Shown: piece by piece, positions 34,101 to 41,727 of the stretch
Position numbering within the stretch: the stretch's first letter is position 1
Layout of the letters: each line of letters starts with the position of its first letter
Source: CAVTGO01 sp963734275
Lineage (GTDB): Bacteria > Actinomycetota > UBA4738 > HRBIN12
Assembly (NCBI GenBank): GCA_963734275.1
Contig: CAVTGO010000018.1
Span: 186,001 to 250,000 of the forward strand
Reading direction: 5' to 3'
Length of the DNA: 64,000 nt
Position numbers and translations under genes: made by a program
Notes under the pieces: generated by a model
The model's database searches: none
Seen by the model: only the letters and a program-made list of their open reading frames with translations
What the model was told of the DNA's origin: nothing

Positions 34101-34350
34101 TGCGCGGCACGAAATGGCCCGTCATCGCCTTGAAGCGGGGGTAGACGTCCTTGAACGTGCGCGACTCCGTGTGGTGGATGCCCGGTTTGCCGTTGGCGGT
34201 CGGCGGGCCCTCGTAGAACACCCACAGCGGGCCGTCGCGGCGTTGCTCGAGCTGGCGGTGGAAGACGTCGGCCTCGCGCCAGAACGCGAGGATGCCGCGC
34301 TCGAGCTCCGGGAAGCCGACCTTCGGATCCACCGGCTCGAAGCCCTTCAT
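31192..34350 (-). CDS. ileS: Isoleucyl-tRNA synthetase (IleRS)
   Basis: A 1052-residue class I synthetase. The N-terminal GPPTANGKPGIHHTESRTF block holds the HIGH-type motif, and KGGWDCHGLPVELEVEK follows. The KMSKS loop is K599-S603 in GRKMSKSLGNILDP. An editing domain and a C-terminal anticodon-binding region are present. Length and the PTANG-x-PG-x-HH form resemble the IleRS2 type common in actinobacteria, which is often naturally insensitive to mupirocin; this is inferred. The ATG at 34350 follows GGAGGAGGACAGGG. Expression is governed by the T-box leader upstream. Confidence 0.95.
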   Translation of the reverse strand: MKGFEPVDPKVGFPELERGILAFWREADVFHRQLEQRRDGPLWVFYEGPPTANGKPGIHHTESRTFKDVYPRFKAMTGHFVPRKGGWDCHGLPVELEVEKQIGTKTKRDIEAFGVAEFNRLCRESVTRYVGLWEQLTERLGFWLDVNDAYRTMDTEYVESVWWSLKQLHGRGLLFEADRIAMYCPRCGTPLSDAEVAQGYEEVEDPSVFITFRVLESPSEHSLVGASLLGWTTTPWTLVSNTGIAVAADAPYVAVDHEGVRLVLAEALKESVLPGDPVVGGPFPGSALAGIRYEPLYANVEGAHRVVTADYVSLGDGTGVVHLAPAFGAEDLEIGRSEGWPVFKPLDAEGRFTDEAPEFVRGLFFKDADTPIIEDLRDRRLLVRAGTVEHMYPLCWRCSTPLINFARTSWYIRTTAVKDRLLEVNEEVHWFPDHIKHGRYGDWLRNNVDWALSRERYWGTPLPIWRCADGHQTAVASLAELSQRADRDVSEIDPHKPSIDEVTFACPDCGRTATRVPDVIDAWYDSGAMPFAQWGYHPDLGRGTERFEERFPADFISEAIDQTRGWFYTLMAEGVLHFDAPAYRNVVCLGHIVDEDGRKMSKSLGNILDPWTVLDRQGADALRWYLLTNGSPWASRRIGMTILDDTVRQFLLTIRNVHAFFVTYANASGFDPEAAGQMAATDRPPLDRWILSQLADVVRTAREGLEAYDATGAGRRIATFLDDLSNWYVRRARRRFWDPEGAGGPDTRAAFLTLHECLVTLAGVLAPYTPFIAETLWRNLAAGRGGAPDSVHLSEYPEADPQRIDGELDEAMLTARRIVELGRRVRTETRVRVRQPLREAVVHHPGDHGPLRPLLALVAEELNVKEVVFAGSADELGRWRAKPNFRALGPRLGSRMREVADALVADDGSLAAALARDETVELATPSGPLALGPGDVELAQETPEGWGVASEGGITVALELELTPELRREGVAREVIRLVQDARKAAGLDVSDRIVLGLSADGELAGAIEVHAVNVAAETLAVDVVGGVLEDADYRQVETVEGTQLTISLRRA

Positions 34351-34380
34351 GTCCCTGTCCTCCTCCCACGTGCCCCCCGA

Positions 34381-34657
34381 CGAGAAACGCCCCGTCCCCT
34401 TGCAGGGACGAGGCGTCGGGCCCCGCGGTACCACCCCGCTTGCCGGGCCCTCGCGGGACCGGCCGCTCTTCGGCCGCGAACACGGCCTTGCGCTGTCACG
34501 GGCGCACCCGGCCGCATCTACTGCGGGCGCGTGGGTCGCGCCCGGTTCGGGCGGCGGCTCGGGGATGATCTTCGGAAGGCCGTGCCGCCGGGCTCGCACC
34601 GTCCCCGGCTCGCTGGTGGCGCGGGAGCCCTCCTACTCGTTCCCGTCGTCGCCTGTG
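34381..34657 (-). ncRNA. T-box riboswitch leader of ileS (specifier AUC)
   Basis: On the minus strand the leader shows the parts of a class I T-box. A GAGUAG motif near the base of stem I is followed by the AGCGAGCCGGG...GUGCGAGCCCGG apical region. A specifier segment GAAGAUCAUCC near 34564-34575 contains AUC for isoleucine. The box GGGUGGUACCGCG lies at 34424-34436. Its UGGU can pair with the ACCA end of uncharged tRNA-Ile, and GCGG/CCGC arms form the antiterminator. A terminator follows. Uncharged tRNA-Ile should favour antitermination and raise ileS expression. Confidence 0.9.
34384..34416 (-). terminator. Intrinsic terminator of the ileS T-box
   Basis: On the minus strand ACGCCTCGTCCC, loop TGCAA and GGGGACGGGGCGT form a stem of about 12 base pairs followed by TTTCTC. 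Its left arm overlaps the 3' side of the antiterminator, as expected for a transcription-attenuating T-box. Confidence 0.75.
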
Positions 34658-34663
34658 CGCGGC

Positions 34664-34692
34664 ATGCTACACGGTGCGATGGGCAGGGTCAC
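34664..34692 (-). promoter_or_regulatory. ileS promoter
   Basis: On the minus strand GTGACC (34692-34687) and TAGCAT (34669-34664) are 17 bases apart. The start would be near 34657, giving a leader of about 300 bases that contains the whole T-box. It lies across the start of the DUF167 gene. Confidence 0.55.
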
Positions 34693-34939
34693 GGTGCGGG
34701 TGGTTCCGGGATCTGGACGCACCTCGGTCGCGTTGGAGAGCGACCGCATCGTGGTCAGGGTCCGGGCCGCCCCCGAGCGGGGCAAGGCGACGGAGGAGGC
34801 GCGTCGCGCCCTCGCGGAGGCCCTTGGCGTGCCTGCGAAGACCGTCGAGCTGACCGCGGGCCCTCGCTCCAGGACCAAGGTCTTCGAGGTGCCCGGCCTG
34901 GACCAGAGCGCGGCCGAGGTGCGCCTCGGCGCAACGTAA
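34679..34939 (+). CDS. DUF167 / YggU family protein
   Basis: An 86-residue protein with the DUF167 pattern: VRVVPGSGRTSVALESDRIV, VRAAPERGKATEEARRALAE and GPRSRTKVFEVPGL. The fold is a small alpha/beta sandwich of unknown function. The ATG at 34679 gives the family-like start; an in-frame ATG at 34664 is possible but lies in the opposing ileS -10 element. It is divergent from ileS. Confidence 0.85.
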   Translation: MGRVTVRVVPGSGRTSVALESDRIVVRVRAAPERGKATEEARRALAEALGVPAKTVELTAGPRSRTKVFEVPGLDQSAAEVRLGAT

Positions 34940-34948
34940 GCCCGGCCA

Positions 34949-34977
34949 TTGTCGGTGGAGACGGCCGGTGCTAGCGT
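34949..34977 (+). promoter_or_regulatory. Promoter of the DksA/TraR-like gene
   Basis: TTGTCG at 34949-34954 and TAGCGT at 34972-34977 are 17 bases apart. The ATG at 34987 is nine bases after the -10, so the transcript should be leaderless or nearly so. Confidence 0.6.
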
Positions 34978-34986
34978 CCCCCGACC

Positions 34987-35373
34987 ATGGCCGCGAAGAC
35001 CACGTACACCGAGAAGGAGCTTGACGAACTCCGCGCGCGCCTCGAGGCGGAGCGAGCGGAGCTCCTGGACCAGCTCCAGACGATCGAGGAGACCTCGTTC
35101 GCTCAGTCCCAGTCGGACCTGTCGGGAGAGGTCTCGTTCGACGAGGAGAACGCCGATGCCGGGACCTTCACGTTCGAACGGGAGCGCGACCTGTCGATCG
35201 AGAACAACGTCCGCGACCTGCTGGGGAAGATCGACCGGGCCCTGCATCGGATGGCCGAGGGGACCTACGGCATCTGCTCGCGCTGCGGCAAGCCCATCGA
35301 GAAGGCGCGGCTGAAGGCCCTGCCATACGTGGACCTCTGCATCAAGGACGCCCAGGCCCAGTCCCGGCGGTAG
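34987..35373 (+). CDS. TraR/DksA-type zinc-finger protein
   Basis: A 128-residue protein with a long N-terminal coiled coil (EKELDELRARLEAERAELLD), an acidic linker and a DksA-like zinc finger (YGICSRCGKPIEKARLKALP). Only three cysteines are seen (CSRC and the C of VDLCIKD), so the fourth ligand is missing or replaced. Proteins of this type may bind RNA polymerase through the secondary channel. The acidic tip residues of E. coli DksA are not obvious. It lies ahead of lspA with five bases between them. Confidence 0.82.
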   Translation: MAAKTTYTEKELDELRARLEAERAELLDQLQTIEETSFAQSQSDLSGEVSFDEENADAGTFTFERERDLSIENNVRDLLGKIDRALHRMAEGTYGICSRCGKPIEKARLKALPYVDLCIKDAQAQSRR

Positions 35374-35377
35374 CGCC

Positions 35378-35869
35378 GTGGCCACGGCGCGCCGCGCGAC
35401 CATCTGGCTCTACGCCGTCGCGGGGCTCGTCTACGTCGTCGACCAGGCGTCGAAGGCGGCGGTCGAAGCCACGCTCGCGGGCCGCCCGCCGATCAGCGTG
35501 ATCCCGGGCGTGTTGACCCTCACCTACACGACGAACTCGGGGGGGGCGTTCGGGTTCGGGCGGAGCGCGCCGTGGCTGTTCGCGCTCGCGACCGTCGTCG
35601 TGTCCGGCGTCATCGTGGTCACCTCGCTGCGCGCCATGCGGCTTCCCGTGGCGATCGCGCTCGGTCTGATCCTCGGGGGAGCGCTCGGCAACCTGACCGA
35701 CCGCGTCGCGAACGGACCCGGGATCTCGGGTCACGTCACCGACTTCATCGACCTGCAGGTGTGGCCGGTGTTCAACGTGGCGGACAGCGCGATCGTGATC
35801 GGGGCCGTGTTGCTGGCGGTCGTCACGTTCCGGCGCGACGGAGCCGGCGACGTGGTCGGGGAGACCTAG
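35378..35869 (+). CDS. lspA: Lipoprotein signal peptidase LspA
   Basis: A 163-residue four-helix aspartyl peptidase that cuts prolipoproteins before the lipidated Cys. Family motifs are VVDQASKAAVE, NSGGAFGFG, GGALGNLTDRV, the TDFIDL segment and FNVADSAIVIG, which carry the conserved aspartates (D108, D122, D136). GTG start; the stop overlaps the next GTG by one base. At least four predicted lipoproteins in this window would be substrates. Confidence 0.95.
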   Translation: MATARRATIWLYAVAGLVYVVDQASKAAVEATLAGRPPISVIPGVLTLTYTTNSGGAFGFGRSAPWLFALATVVVSGVIVVTSLRAMRLPVAIALGLILGGALGNLTDRVANGPGISGHVTDFIDLQVWPVFNVADSAIVIGAVLLAVVTFRRDGAGDVVGET

Positions 35870-36762
35870 TGGTCGAGGCCTTCGAGGCCGAGAGCGGTCG
35901 TCTCGACGCCGAGGTCGCTGCAAGGCTCGGGATCACGCGGGCCGAGGCCCAGCGTGCGATCGGCGAAGGGGGGATCCGCGTAGACGGCGTCGTGCGCCGC
36001 AAGTCCCACCGTCTCGCCGGTGGTGAGCGCGTCGAGGTGGACCGCGCGCCGACCGTTGAGTTGCCCCCGGAGGGACCGCCCGTCGAGATCCGGTACCGCG
36101 ATGTCCACCTCGCGGTCGTGAGCAAGCCCGCCGGGATCCCCACCCATCCCACCGAGAACCGGCGGTCCGGCACCCTGGTGAACCGGCTGCTCGGCATGGG
36201 GGTGCCGCTGGCGCCGGCCGGAGGTCCGCTGCGTCCGGGGATCGTCCACCGCCTCGACGCCGGGACCTCGGGACTGCTGGTCGTCGCCTCCACCGATGAG
36301 GCGCACGCGGCACTCTCGTCGATCTTCCGGCGCCATGAGGCCCACCGCCGGTACGCGGCGCTGGTCCGAGGGGTCGTGGCCCACGATCGCTTCGAGGTGG
36401 ACGCCCCGCTCGGGCGGCGGGGCGCGGCCATCCGGGTGGACGCGACCGGCGGCCGCACCGCCTCGACCGTGTTCGAGGCGCTCGAGCGGTTCGAGCGTGC
36501 CACGCTGCTCGAGGCGGCCCCCCGCACGGGCCGGACCCACCAGATCCGCGTGCACCTGTCGGCCGTCGGCCATCCGATCCTCGGCGACCACCGCTACGGC
36601 GGGGGAGGGGACGAGGCTCGGGCCCTCGGGCTGGCGCGCCCGTTCCTGCATGCGCGCCGGATCGCGTTCGACCATCCGGTGACGGGCGAGCGGATCGACC
36701 TCGACGAGCCCCTGCCGGCAGACCTGGCTTCGGCGCTCCGGCGGGTCAGGGGGGAGGCCTGA
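35869..36762 (+). CDS. RluA/RluD-family 23S rRNA pseudouridine synthase
   Basis: A 297-residue protein with an N-terminal S4 RNA-binding domain (RLDAEVAARLGITRAEAQRA) and a pseudouridine synthase core. The catalytic Asp lies in HRLDAGTSGLLVVA, followed by YAALVRG and GRTHQIRVHLSAVGHPILGD. The target is most likely positions 1911/1915/1917 of 23S rRNA by analogy with RluD, which the sequence alone does not prove. The pairing with lspA is common in bacteria. Confidence 0.92.
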   Translation: MVEAFEAESGRLDAEVAARLGITRAEAQRAIGEGGIRVDGVVRRKSHRLAGGERVEVDRAPTVELPPEGPPVEIRYRDVHLAVVSKPAGIPTHPTENRRSGTLVNRLLGMGVPLAPAGGPLRPGIVHRLDAGTSGLLVVASTDEAHAALSSIFRRHEAHRRYAALVRGVVAHDRFEVDAPLGRRGAAIRVDATGGRTASTVFEALERFERATLLEAAPRTGRTHQIRVHLSAVGHPILGDHRYGGGGDEARALGLARPFLHARRIAFDHPVTGERIDLDEPLPADLASALRRVRGEA

Positions 36763-36770
36763 CCCGCCGG
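36738..36770. terminator. Bidirectional hairpin between rluD-type gene and nuclease
   Basis: CCGGCGGGTCAGG and CCTGACCCGCCGG form a perfect 13-bp stem around a seven-base loop, spanning the stop codon of the pseudouridine synthase. It lies between convergent genes only 16 bases apart. No U-run follows on either side, as is common for actinobacterial terminators. Confidence 0.6.
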
Positions 36771-36778
36771 TTCGGCGC

Positions 36779-37906
36779 TCAGCGCCTGCTGCGCTCGCGT
36801 TCCTTGAGGAAGAGCGCGTGCTGCGTGCGCACCTCTGCGCGAGAGGCGAGCAGGCGGTCCTCGACGTCTGGGGGGAGCGTGCGGGACTCGATCAGGCGGT
36901 TGAGCTTCGCGGGGTCGACGGAGCGCACCTGCTCCCACAAACCGATCGGCTCGAGGATCTGGCGCACGCGCTCGTCCACCGGTTCGGTGACGTGCTGGGG
37001 CCTGCGGTCGATCGCGGCGCCGTCCGAGCCGAACAGGCGCCGGTACCCGTGCTCGTCTGCGAAGGCATGGATCAGGCCGGCGAGCTCGTCGATCCGCCGA
37101 TAGACCTCACGCCCCTGCCGCTTCAGACCGATCCACTCGTCGACCACCCCGGTCATCCGCGGCGCAGGGTCGCCCTGCTCCTTCTCGAACCGGTGCCGGT
37201 AGAGCGGACACAACGCCTGGTAGTCGCACCAGTCGCAGAGCGGGTTCTGCCGGGGCTCGAACTTGCCGGCCTCGATCCGCTCGGCGACGGTGGCGATCCG
37301 GCGACGGAGCTCGTCCGCGTCCTTCGCCGTGCGGTTCGTCGTCATGCGCTGGCCGGGCAGGAGGTAGTAGAGCGTGAGCCGCTCGGGCTCGATGCCCCAG
37401 ATCTGCCGTGCGGCGAGGTGGTAGACGGACAGCTGGAGGTCCTGGTCGATGCGCGACTGCGGGGGCAACCGTCGGTTCGTCTTGTAGTCGATGATCTCGT
37501 AGCCGCCGCCGGGGAGGCGGTCCATCCGGTCGATGATCCCCGAGAGCTCCACCCCCTCGACCTCGATCCGGAAACGGAACTCCAACGCCGCGGGGATGCG
37601 GTAGCTCGGCGCGTTCTCGCGGTGGTACTGGGCGAGTACCTGCCGACCGTGATCGCGGTACATCTGTTCCTCGGACTCGCCGGAGAACCCCTCGGAGACC
37701 CAGGAGGCCTCGAGCATGTCGTGGAGCTCTTCGAGGGACGGGGGGACGGGGACCGGCCGGTCGTGGAACAGATGTAAGGAGCGGTGGAGCGAGTCGCCGA
37801 ACGCGAGCGCGGGGGAGGTCCCCGAGGGGATCCGGTCCTCGTACTGGAACTTGAACTTGGCGGGGCAGGTTTCATACGTGTTGATGCTGGAGTAGGACAG
37901 TCGCAT
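36779..37906 (-). CDS. RecB-family PD-(D/E)XK nuclease with predicted Fe-S cluster
   Basis: A 375-residue protein. It starts MRLSYSSINTYETCPAKFKF, the opening of RecB/Cas4/AddB-type nucleases with the first cluster cysteine (CPAKF). The nuclease core follows with GIIDRMDRLPGGGYEIIDYKT, giving the D, D and K of the active site. Three more cysteines lie in NPLCDWCDYQALC, so a 4Fe-4S cluster is likely. It has no helicase domain. No cas genes or addA are nearby, so a general DNA repair role is inferred. Confidence 0.85.
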   Translation of the reverse strand: MRLSYSSINTYETCPAKFKFQYEDRIPSGTSPALAFGDSLHRSLHLFHDRPVPVPPSLEELHDMLEASWVSEGFSGESEEQMYRDHGRQVLAQYHRENAPSYRIPAALEFRFRIEVEGVELSGIIDRMDRLPGGGYEIIDYKTNRRLPPQSRIDQDLQLSVYHLAARQIWGIEPERLTLYYLLPGQRMTTNRTAKDADELRRRIATVAERIEAGKFEPRQNPLCDWCDYQALCPLYRHRFEKEQGDPAPRMTGVVDEWIGLKRQGREVYRRIDELAGLIHAFADEHGYRRLFGSDGAAIDRRPQHVTEPVDERVRQILEPIGLWEQVRSVDPAKLNRLIESRTLPPDVEDRLLASRAEVRTQHALFLKERERSRR

Positions 37907-38144
37907 CCCGGTGGTCCCCGTTCCCGTCCCGTTTCGTCTCGTCCTGTCTCGTTCCTGTCTCGTCTTTGGGGCCCCGGTTCGAGATCCGGCTTGGTCGCCG
38001 ACGTGGATCGCTGACGTCGGCGGTTGCCTCCCGGGTCCCGCGAGTCTATCCTTCGAGACCTAGGAATCACAAGCATGTAAGTAATCCACAGGTTTCCCAC
38101 ACCCGGGGCGCGGGGCCTGCGGAGCGTCGTCCGGAGGCGGCCGT

Positions 38145-41100
38145 GTGACCGGCGAGAGCTTCGTTCATCTCCACACCCATTCGGAGTACTCGCTGCTGGA
38201 CGGCGCGGCGCGGATCGAGGCGCCCAAGGACCGGCCCGAGGTCCCGACGATCCTCAGCAGGGCGGCCGAGTTCGAGATGCCGGCGATCGCCCTCACCGAT
38301 CACGGCTCGATGTTCGGCGCGCTCACGTTCTACGAGGCCGCGCGCGCCGCCGGCGTCACGCCGATCCTCGGCGTCGAGGCCTACGTGGCCCCCGGCTCAC
38401 GGTTCGAGCGCTCCCCCGGCGAGAGCGAAGAGAAGTACCGGCACCTCACGATCCTCGCGCGTGACGAGACCGGGTATCGCAACCTGCTCCGCCTGGTGAC
38501 CGACGCGCACCTCGAGGGCTTCTACCACCGTCCGCGGATCGACAAGGAGTTGCTCGCCGAGCGCGCCGAGGGGTTGATCGGACTCTCCGGCTGCCTGGCC
38601 TCCGAGGTCAGCCAGCTCCTGCTCCAGGGCCAGGAACGCAGGGCCGCCGAGGTCGCGGGCACCTACCGCGACCTGTTCCCCGGGGGCTCCTTCTTCGTGG
38701 AGGTGCAGGACCACGGGCTCGCGGAGCAGCGACGCATCCTCCCGGGGCTCGTCGAGCTGGCCCGGTCGACGGGGATCCCGCTCGTGGCGACGAACGACCT
38801 GCACTACACGGCGGGCTCGGACGCGAAGCCGCACGACGTCCTGCTGTGCATCCAGCAGCAAAAGGTGCAGACGGACACCAACCGCCTGCGCTTCGACTCG
38901 GACCAGTTCTATCTGAAGTCGGCCGAGGAGATGCGCGCACTGTTCGCCGAGCTGCCGGAGGCGTGCGACGCGACGCTGGACATCGCGGCGATGGTCGAAC
39001 TGGAGCTCAACTACGGCGAGCTCCACCTGCCCCGGTTCGAGCCCCCCGATGGGTTGGACCGCGACGCGTACCTGCGTCACCTCGTGTATCGGGGCGCCGA
39101 GGAGCGCTACGGAACGCTCACGACGCCGATCCTGGATCGCCTCGAGCACGAGCTCGGCGTCATCATCTCGATGGGGTTCTCGGGCTATTTCCTCGTCGTG
39201 TGGGACCTGATCCGCTTCGCGCGGGAGAGCGGGATCCGCGTCGGGCCGGGCCGGGGCTCGGCCGCCGGGTCGGTCGTCTCGTATGCGCTGCGGATCACGG
39301 ACCTTGATCCGCTCACCTACGGGCTGATCTTCGAGCGGTTCCTCAACCCCGAGCGCAAGCAGATGCCCGACATCGACATGGACTTCGACGAGCGACGCCG
39401 CGACGAGGTGATCAGGTACGTGGCGCAGAAGTACGGCTCGGATCACGTGGCGCAGATCATCACGTTCCAGACGATCAAGGGGAAACAGGGGATCCGCGAC
39501 GCTGCGCGCGTCCTCGGGTTCCCGGCGAGCGTGGGCGACCGGCTCTGCAAGATGTACCCGCCGGCGGTCCTCGGGCGCGAGCATCCGATCGAGAAGGCGC
39601 TCGAGCTCTCCCCCGAGCTCCACGACGCGTACGAGCGCGAGCCCGAGGCGAAGGAGATCGTGGACACGGCGCGCGCGCTCGAGGGACTCCGGCGCGAGGA
39701 CTCGGTCCACGCCGCGGGCGTCGTGATCGGCGACGCCCCTCTCGTGAACTACCTGCCGCTGAAGCTGTCGAAGGATTCCCGCGACGACTCCCGGCGCATC
39801 GTCACGCAGTTCGACATGCACGGCGTCGAGAAGCTCGGGCTGTTGAAGATGGACTTCCTGGGTCTTCGGAACCTCTCGGTGATCGAGGACACCTTGTCGC
39901 TGCTACGGCGTGTGGGGGTGGAGCTGGACATCGACCACGTGCCGCTCGACGACCCGGACGTGTACGCGATGCTCCGGTCCGCCGACACCACCGGTGTCTT
40001 CCAGATGGAGAGCCCCGGCGTACGCCAGCTGATCCAGCTCCTCGCCCCCGACCGCTTCGAGGACCTGATGGCGCTCGTCGCCCTGTACCGGCCGGGGCTG
40101 CTCTCGATGGGCCAGCACGTCGAATACGCGGAGCGCAAGCACGGACGCAAGCCCGTGACCTACCCGCACCCGGACCTCGAGGAGGTCCTCGCGGACACCT
40201 ACGGGATCATCGTGTACCAGGAGCAGGTGATGCAGGTCGCCGTCCGGATGGCCGGCTACTCGATGGGCAAGGCGGACACGCTCCGCAAGGTCATGGGCAA
40301 GAAGATCCGCGAGCTCCTGCCGCCTCACCGCAAGGATTTCGCCGAAGGTGCGAAGGAACGCGGCTACGACGAGAGGAAGGCGAAGGAGATCTTCGAGCTC
40401 ATCGTCCCATTCGCGGACTATGGGTTCAACGCCTCGCACGCGTGCGCCTACGCCTACGTGGCCTACCAGACCGCCTACCTGAAGGCCCACCATCCCGTCG
40501 AGTACATGTCGGCCGTCCTGACCTCGGTCAAGGACGACAAGGACCGCAAACCGTTCTACCTGAACGCCTGTCGGCTCATGGGCCTGGACGTCCTGCCGCC
40601 CGACGTGAACGAGTCGGAGCTGGACTTCGCGCCGGTCCCCGGCGGCGACCGCAAGATCCGTTACGGGCTGTCGGCCGTGCGGAACGTCGGCGCCGGCGGG
40701 GTCGGGCAGATCGTTGCGGCCCGGACCGCGAAGGGCGCGTTCGCTTCGTTCGCCGACTTCTGCCGCAAGGTCGACCCCGGCGTCCTCACGAAGAAAGTTC
40801 TCGAGTCGCTCGTGCTCGCCGGCGCCTTCGACTCGCTCGGGTACACGCGACGCGGGCTCTTCGAGAACCAGGAGAAGGTGTCCGGGCCCATCGCCGCCGA
40901 GCGCAAGGCGGAGGCGGCCGGACAGTTCTCCCTGTTCGGCGGCGGGGACCAGGCCGCGGCGGAGATCGACGAGTCGATCCTCGGCGGTGAGGAGTTCGAC
41001 CGCCGCACGCTGCTGCGCGAAGAGAAGGGCGTTCTCGGCCAATTCGTCACCGACCACCCGCTCCTGGAGGTGCGCGATCGCCTGGCCGCCCAGGCGGACG

Positions 41101-41702
41101 TGGAGATCACCGAGCTCGGCGGTCTCGGCGACGGCGACCTCGTGACGGTCGGCGGCATCGTGGTCTCGGTGGCCCGCAAGTACACGAAGCGGGGTGAGCC
41201 CTACGCGCAGTTCCGCCTCGAGGACCTCGCGGGCGGGGTGAACGTCGTGGCGTTCCCCAGCGTGTACGAGCGCATCCCCGACCTGATCGAGACCGACGCG
41301 ATCGTCCTCGTGAAGGGCCGGATCGATCGCCGGGGACGGGCTGAGGAGGTGCAGCTCCGGGCGGTGGAGGTCTCCGAGCCCGACCTCGGCGAGTCCGGCC
41401 GGGCCGTGCAGCCAGACGTGACCCTCGTCGTCGAGCTCGAGGCGTCGAGCTGCACGAACACGGTCATCGCGTCGCTGAAGGAGCTCCTGGGCGCCCATCC
41501 GGGCCGCGCGCCCGTGCAGGTTCGGTTCCGCTCCTCCAAGGGTGTCACGCCGCTCGACGTCGGGACCTTCCGCGTCGAGCCCGGCGCGGGCCTGCTCTCG
41601 GAGCTACGGACCCTGCTCGGACCGCAGGCGGCCCGCGTGGCACCCCGGGGGGAAGGCCCAGTGACCGTTCCCGATGCCTCCGGCGTCCCCGCGCGGGCGT
41701 AG
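38145..41702 (+). CDS. dnaE: Replicative DNA polymerase III alpha subunit DnaE1
   Basis: An 1185-residue C-family polymerase. The PHP domain is intact (HLHTHSEYSLLDG, ALTDHGSMFG), so it may carry a metal-dependent exonuclease. The polymerase aspartates are D409, D411 and D413 in PDIDMDFDE. The thumb, fingers, beta-binding and OB-fold regions follow, with a C-terminal tau-binding part. GTG start. A TAATCCACA sequence upstream differs from the DnaA box by one base. It differs from DnaE2 at 1843 by length and the intact PHP. Confidence 0.96.
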   Translation: MTGESFVHLHTHSEYSLLDGAARIEAPKDRPEVPTILSRAAEFEMPAIALTDHGSMFGALTFYEAARAAGVTPILGVEAYVAPGSRFERSPGESEEKYRHLTILARDETGYRNLLRLVTDAHLEGFYHRPRIDKELLAERAEGLIGLSGCLASEVSQLLLQGQERRAAEVAGTYRDLFPGGSFFVEVQDHGLAEQRRILPGLVELARSTGIPLVATNDLHYTAGSDAKPHDVLLCIQQQKVQTDTNRLRFDSDQFYLKSAEEMRALFAELPEACDATLDIAAMVELELNYGELHLPRFEPPDGLDRDAYLRHLVYRGAEERYGTLTTPILDRLEHELGVIISMGFSGYFLVVWDLIRFARESGIRVGPGRGSAAGSVVSYALRITDLDPLTYGLIFERFLNPERKQMPDIDMDFDERRRDEVIRYVAQKYGSDHVAQIITFQTIKGKQGIRDAARVLGFPASVGDRLCKMYPPAVLGREHPIEKALELSPELHDAYEREPEAKEIVDTARALEGLRREDSVHAAGVVIGDAPLVNYLPLKLSKDSRDDSRRIVTQFDMHGVEKLGLLKMDFLGLRNLSVIEDTLSLLRRVGVELDIDHVPLDDPDVYAMLRSADTTGVFQMESPGVRQLIQLLAPDRFEDLMALVALYRPGLLSMGQHVEYAERKHGRKPVTYPHPDLEEVLADTYGIIVYQEQVMQVAVRMAGYSMGKADTLRKVMGKKIRELLPPHRKDFAEGAKERGYDERKAKEIFELIVPFADYGFNASHACAYAYVAYQTAYLKAHHPVEYMSAVLTSVKDDKDRKPFYLNACRLMGLDVLPPDVNESELDFAPVPGGDRKIRYGLSAVRNVGAGGVGQIVAARTAKGAFASFADFCRKVDPGVLTKKVLESLVLAGAFDSLGYTRRGLFENQEKVSGPIAAERKAEAAGQFSLFGGGDQAAAEIDESILGGEEFDRRTLLREEKGVLGQFVTDHPLLEVRDRLAAQADVEITELGGLGDGDLVTVGGIVVSVARKYTKRGEPYAQFRLEDLAGGVNVVAFPSVYERIPDLIETDAIVLVKGRIDRRGRAEEVQLRAVEVSEPDLGESGRAVQPDVTLVVELEASSCTNTVIASLKELLGAHPGRAPVQVRFRSSKGVTPLDVGTFRVEPGAGLLSELRTLLGPQAARVAPRGEGPVTVPDASGVPARA

Positions 41703-41715
41703 CGGGTCTCGCCGT

Positions 41716-41721
41716 TAGGCT
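41716..41721 (+). promoter_or_regulatory. -10 element of the HisA-like gene
   Basis: TAGGCT ends six bases before the GTG at 41728, a leaderless layout. It lies 14 bases after the dnaE1 stop. Confidence 0.5.
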
Positions 41722-41727
41722 GCGGTC

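Noticed and set aside
36779..37906. The RecB-like nuclease considered as Cas4.
   Set aside because: No cas genes or repeat array are in the window, and its 375 residues exceed the usual Cas4 length.
37915..37970. Pyrimidine-rich run with repeated GTCTCGT/CGTTCC words near the start of the nuclease gene, considered as a CRISPR or tandem repeat.
   Set aside because: The units vary in length and sequence and there are no spacers, so it is low-complexity sequence only.
38082..38090. TAATCCACA, one base from a DnaA box, before dnaE1.
   Set aside because: A single near match with no cluster, no AT-rich unwinding region and no dnaA or dnaN nearby does not support an origin.
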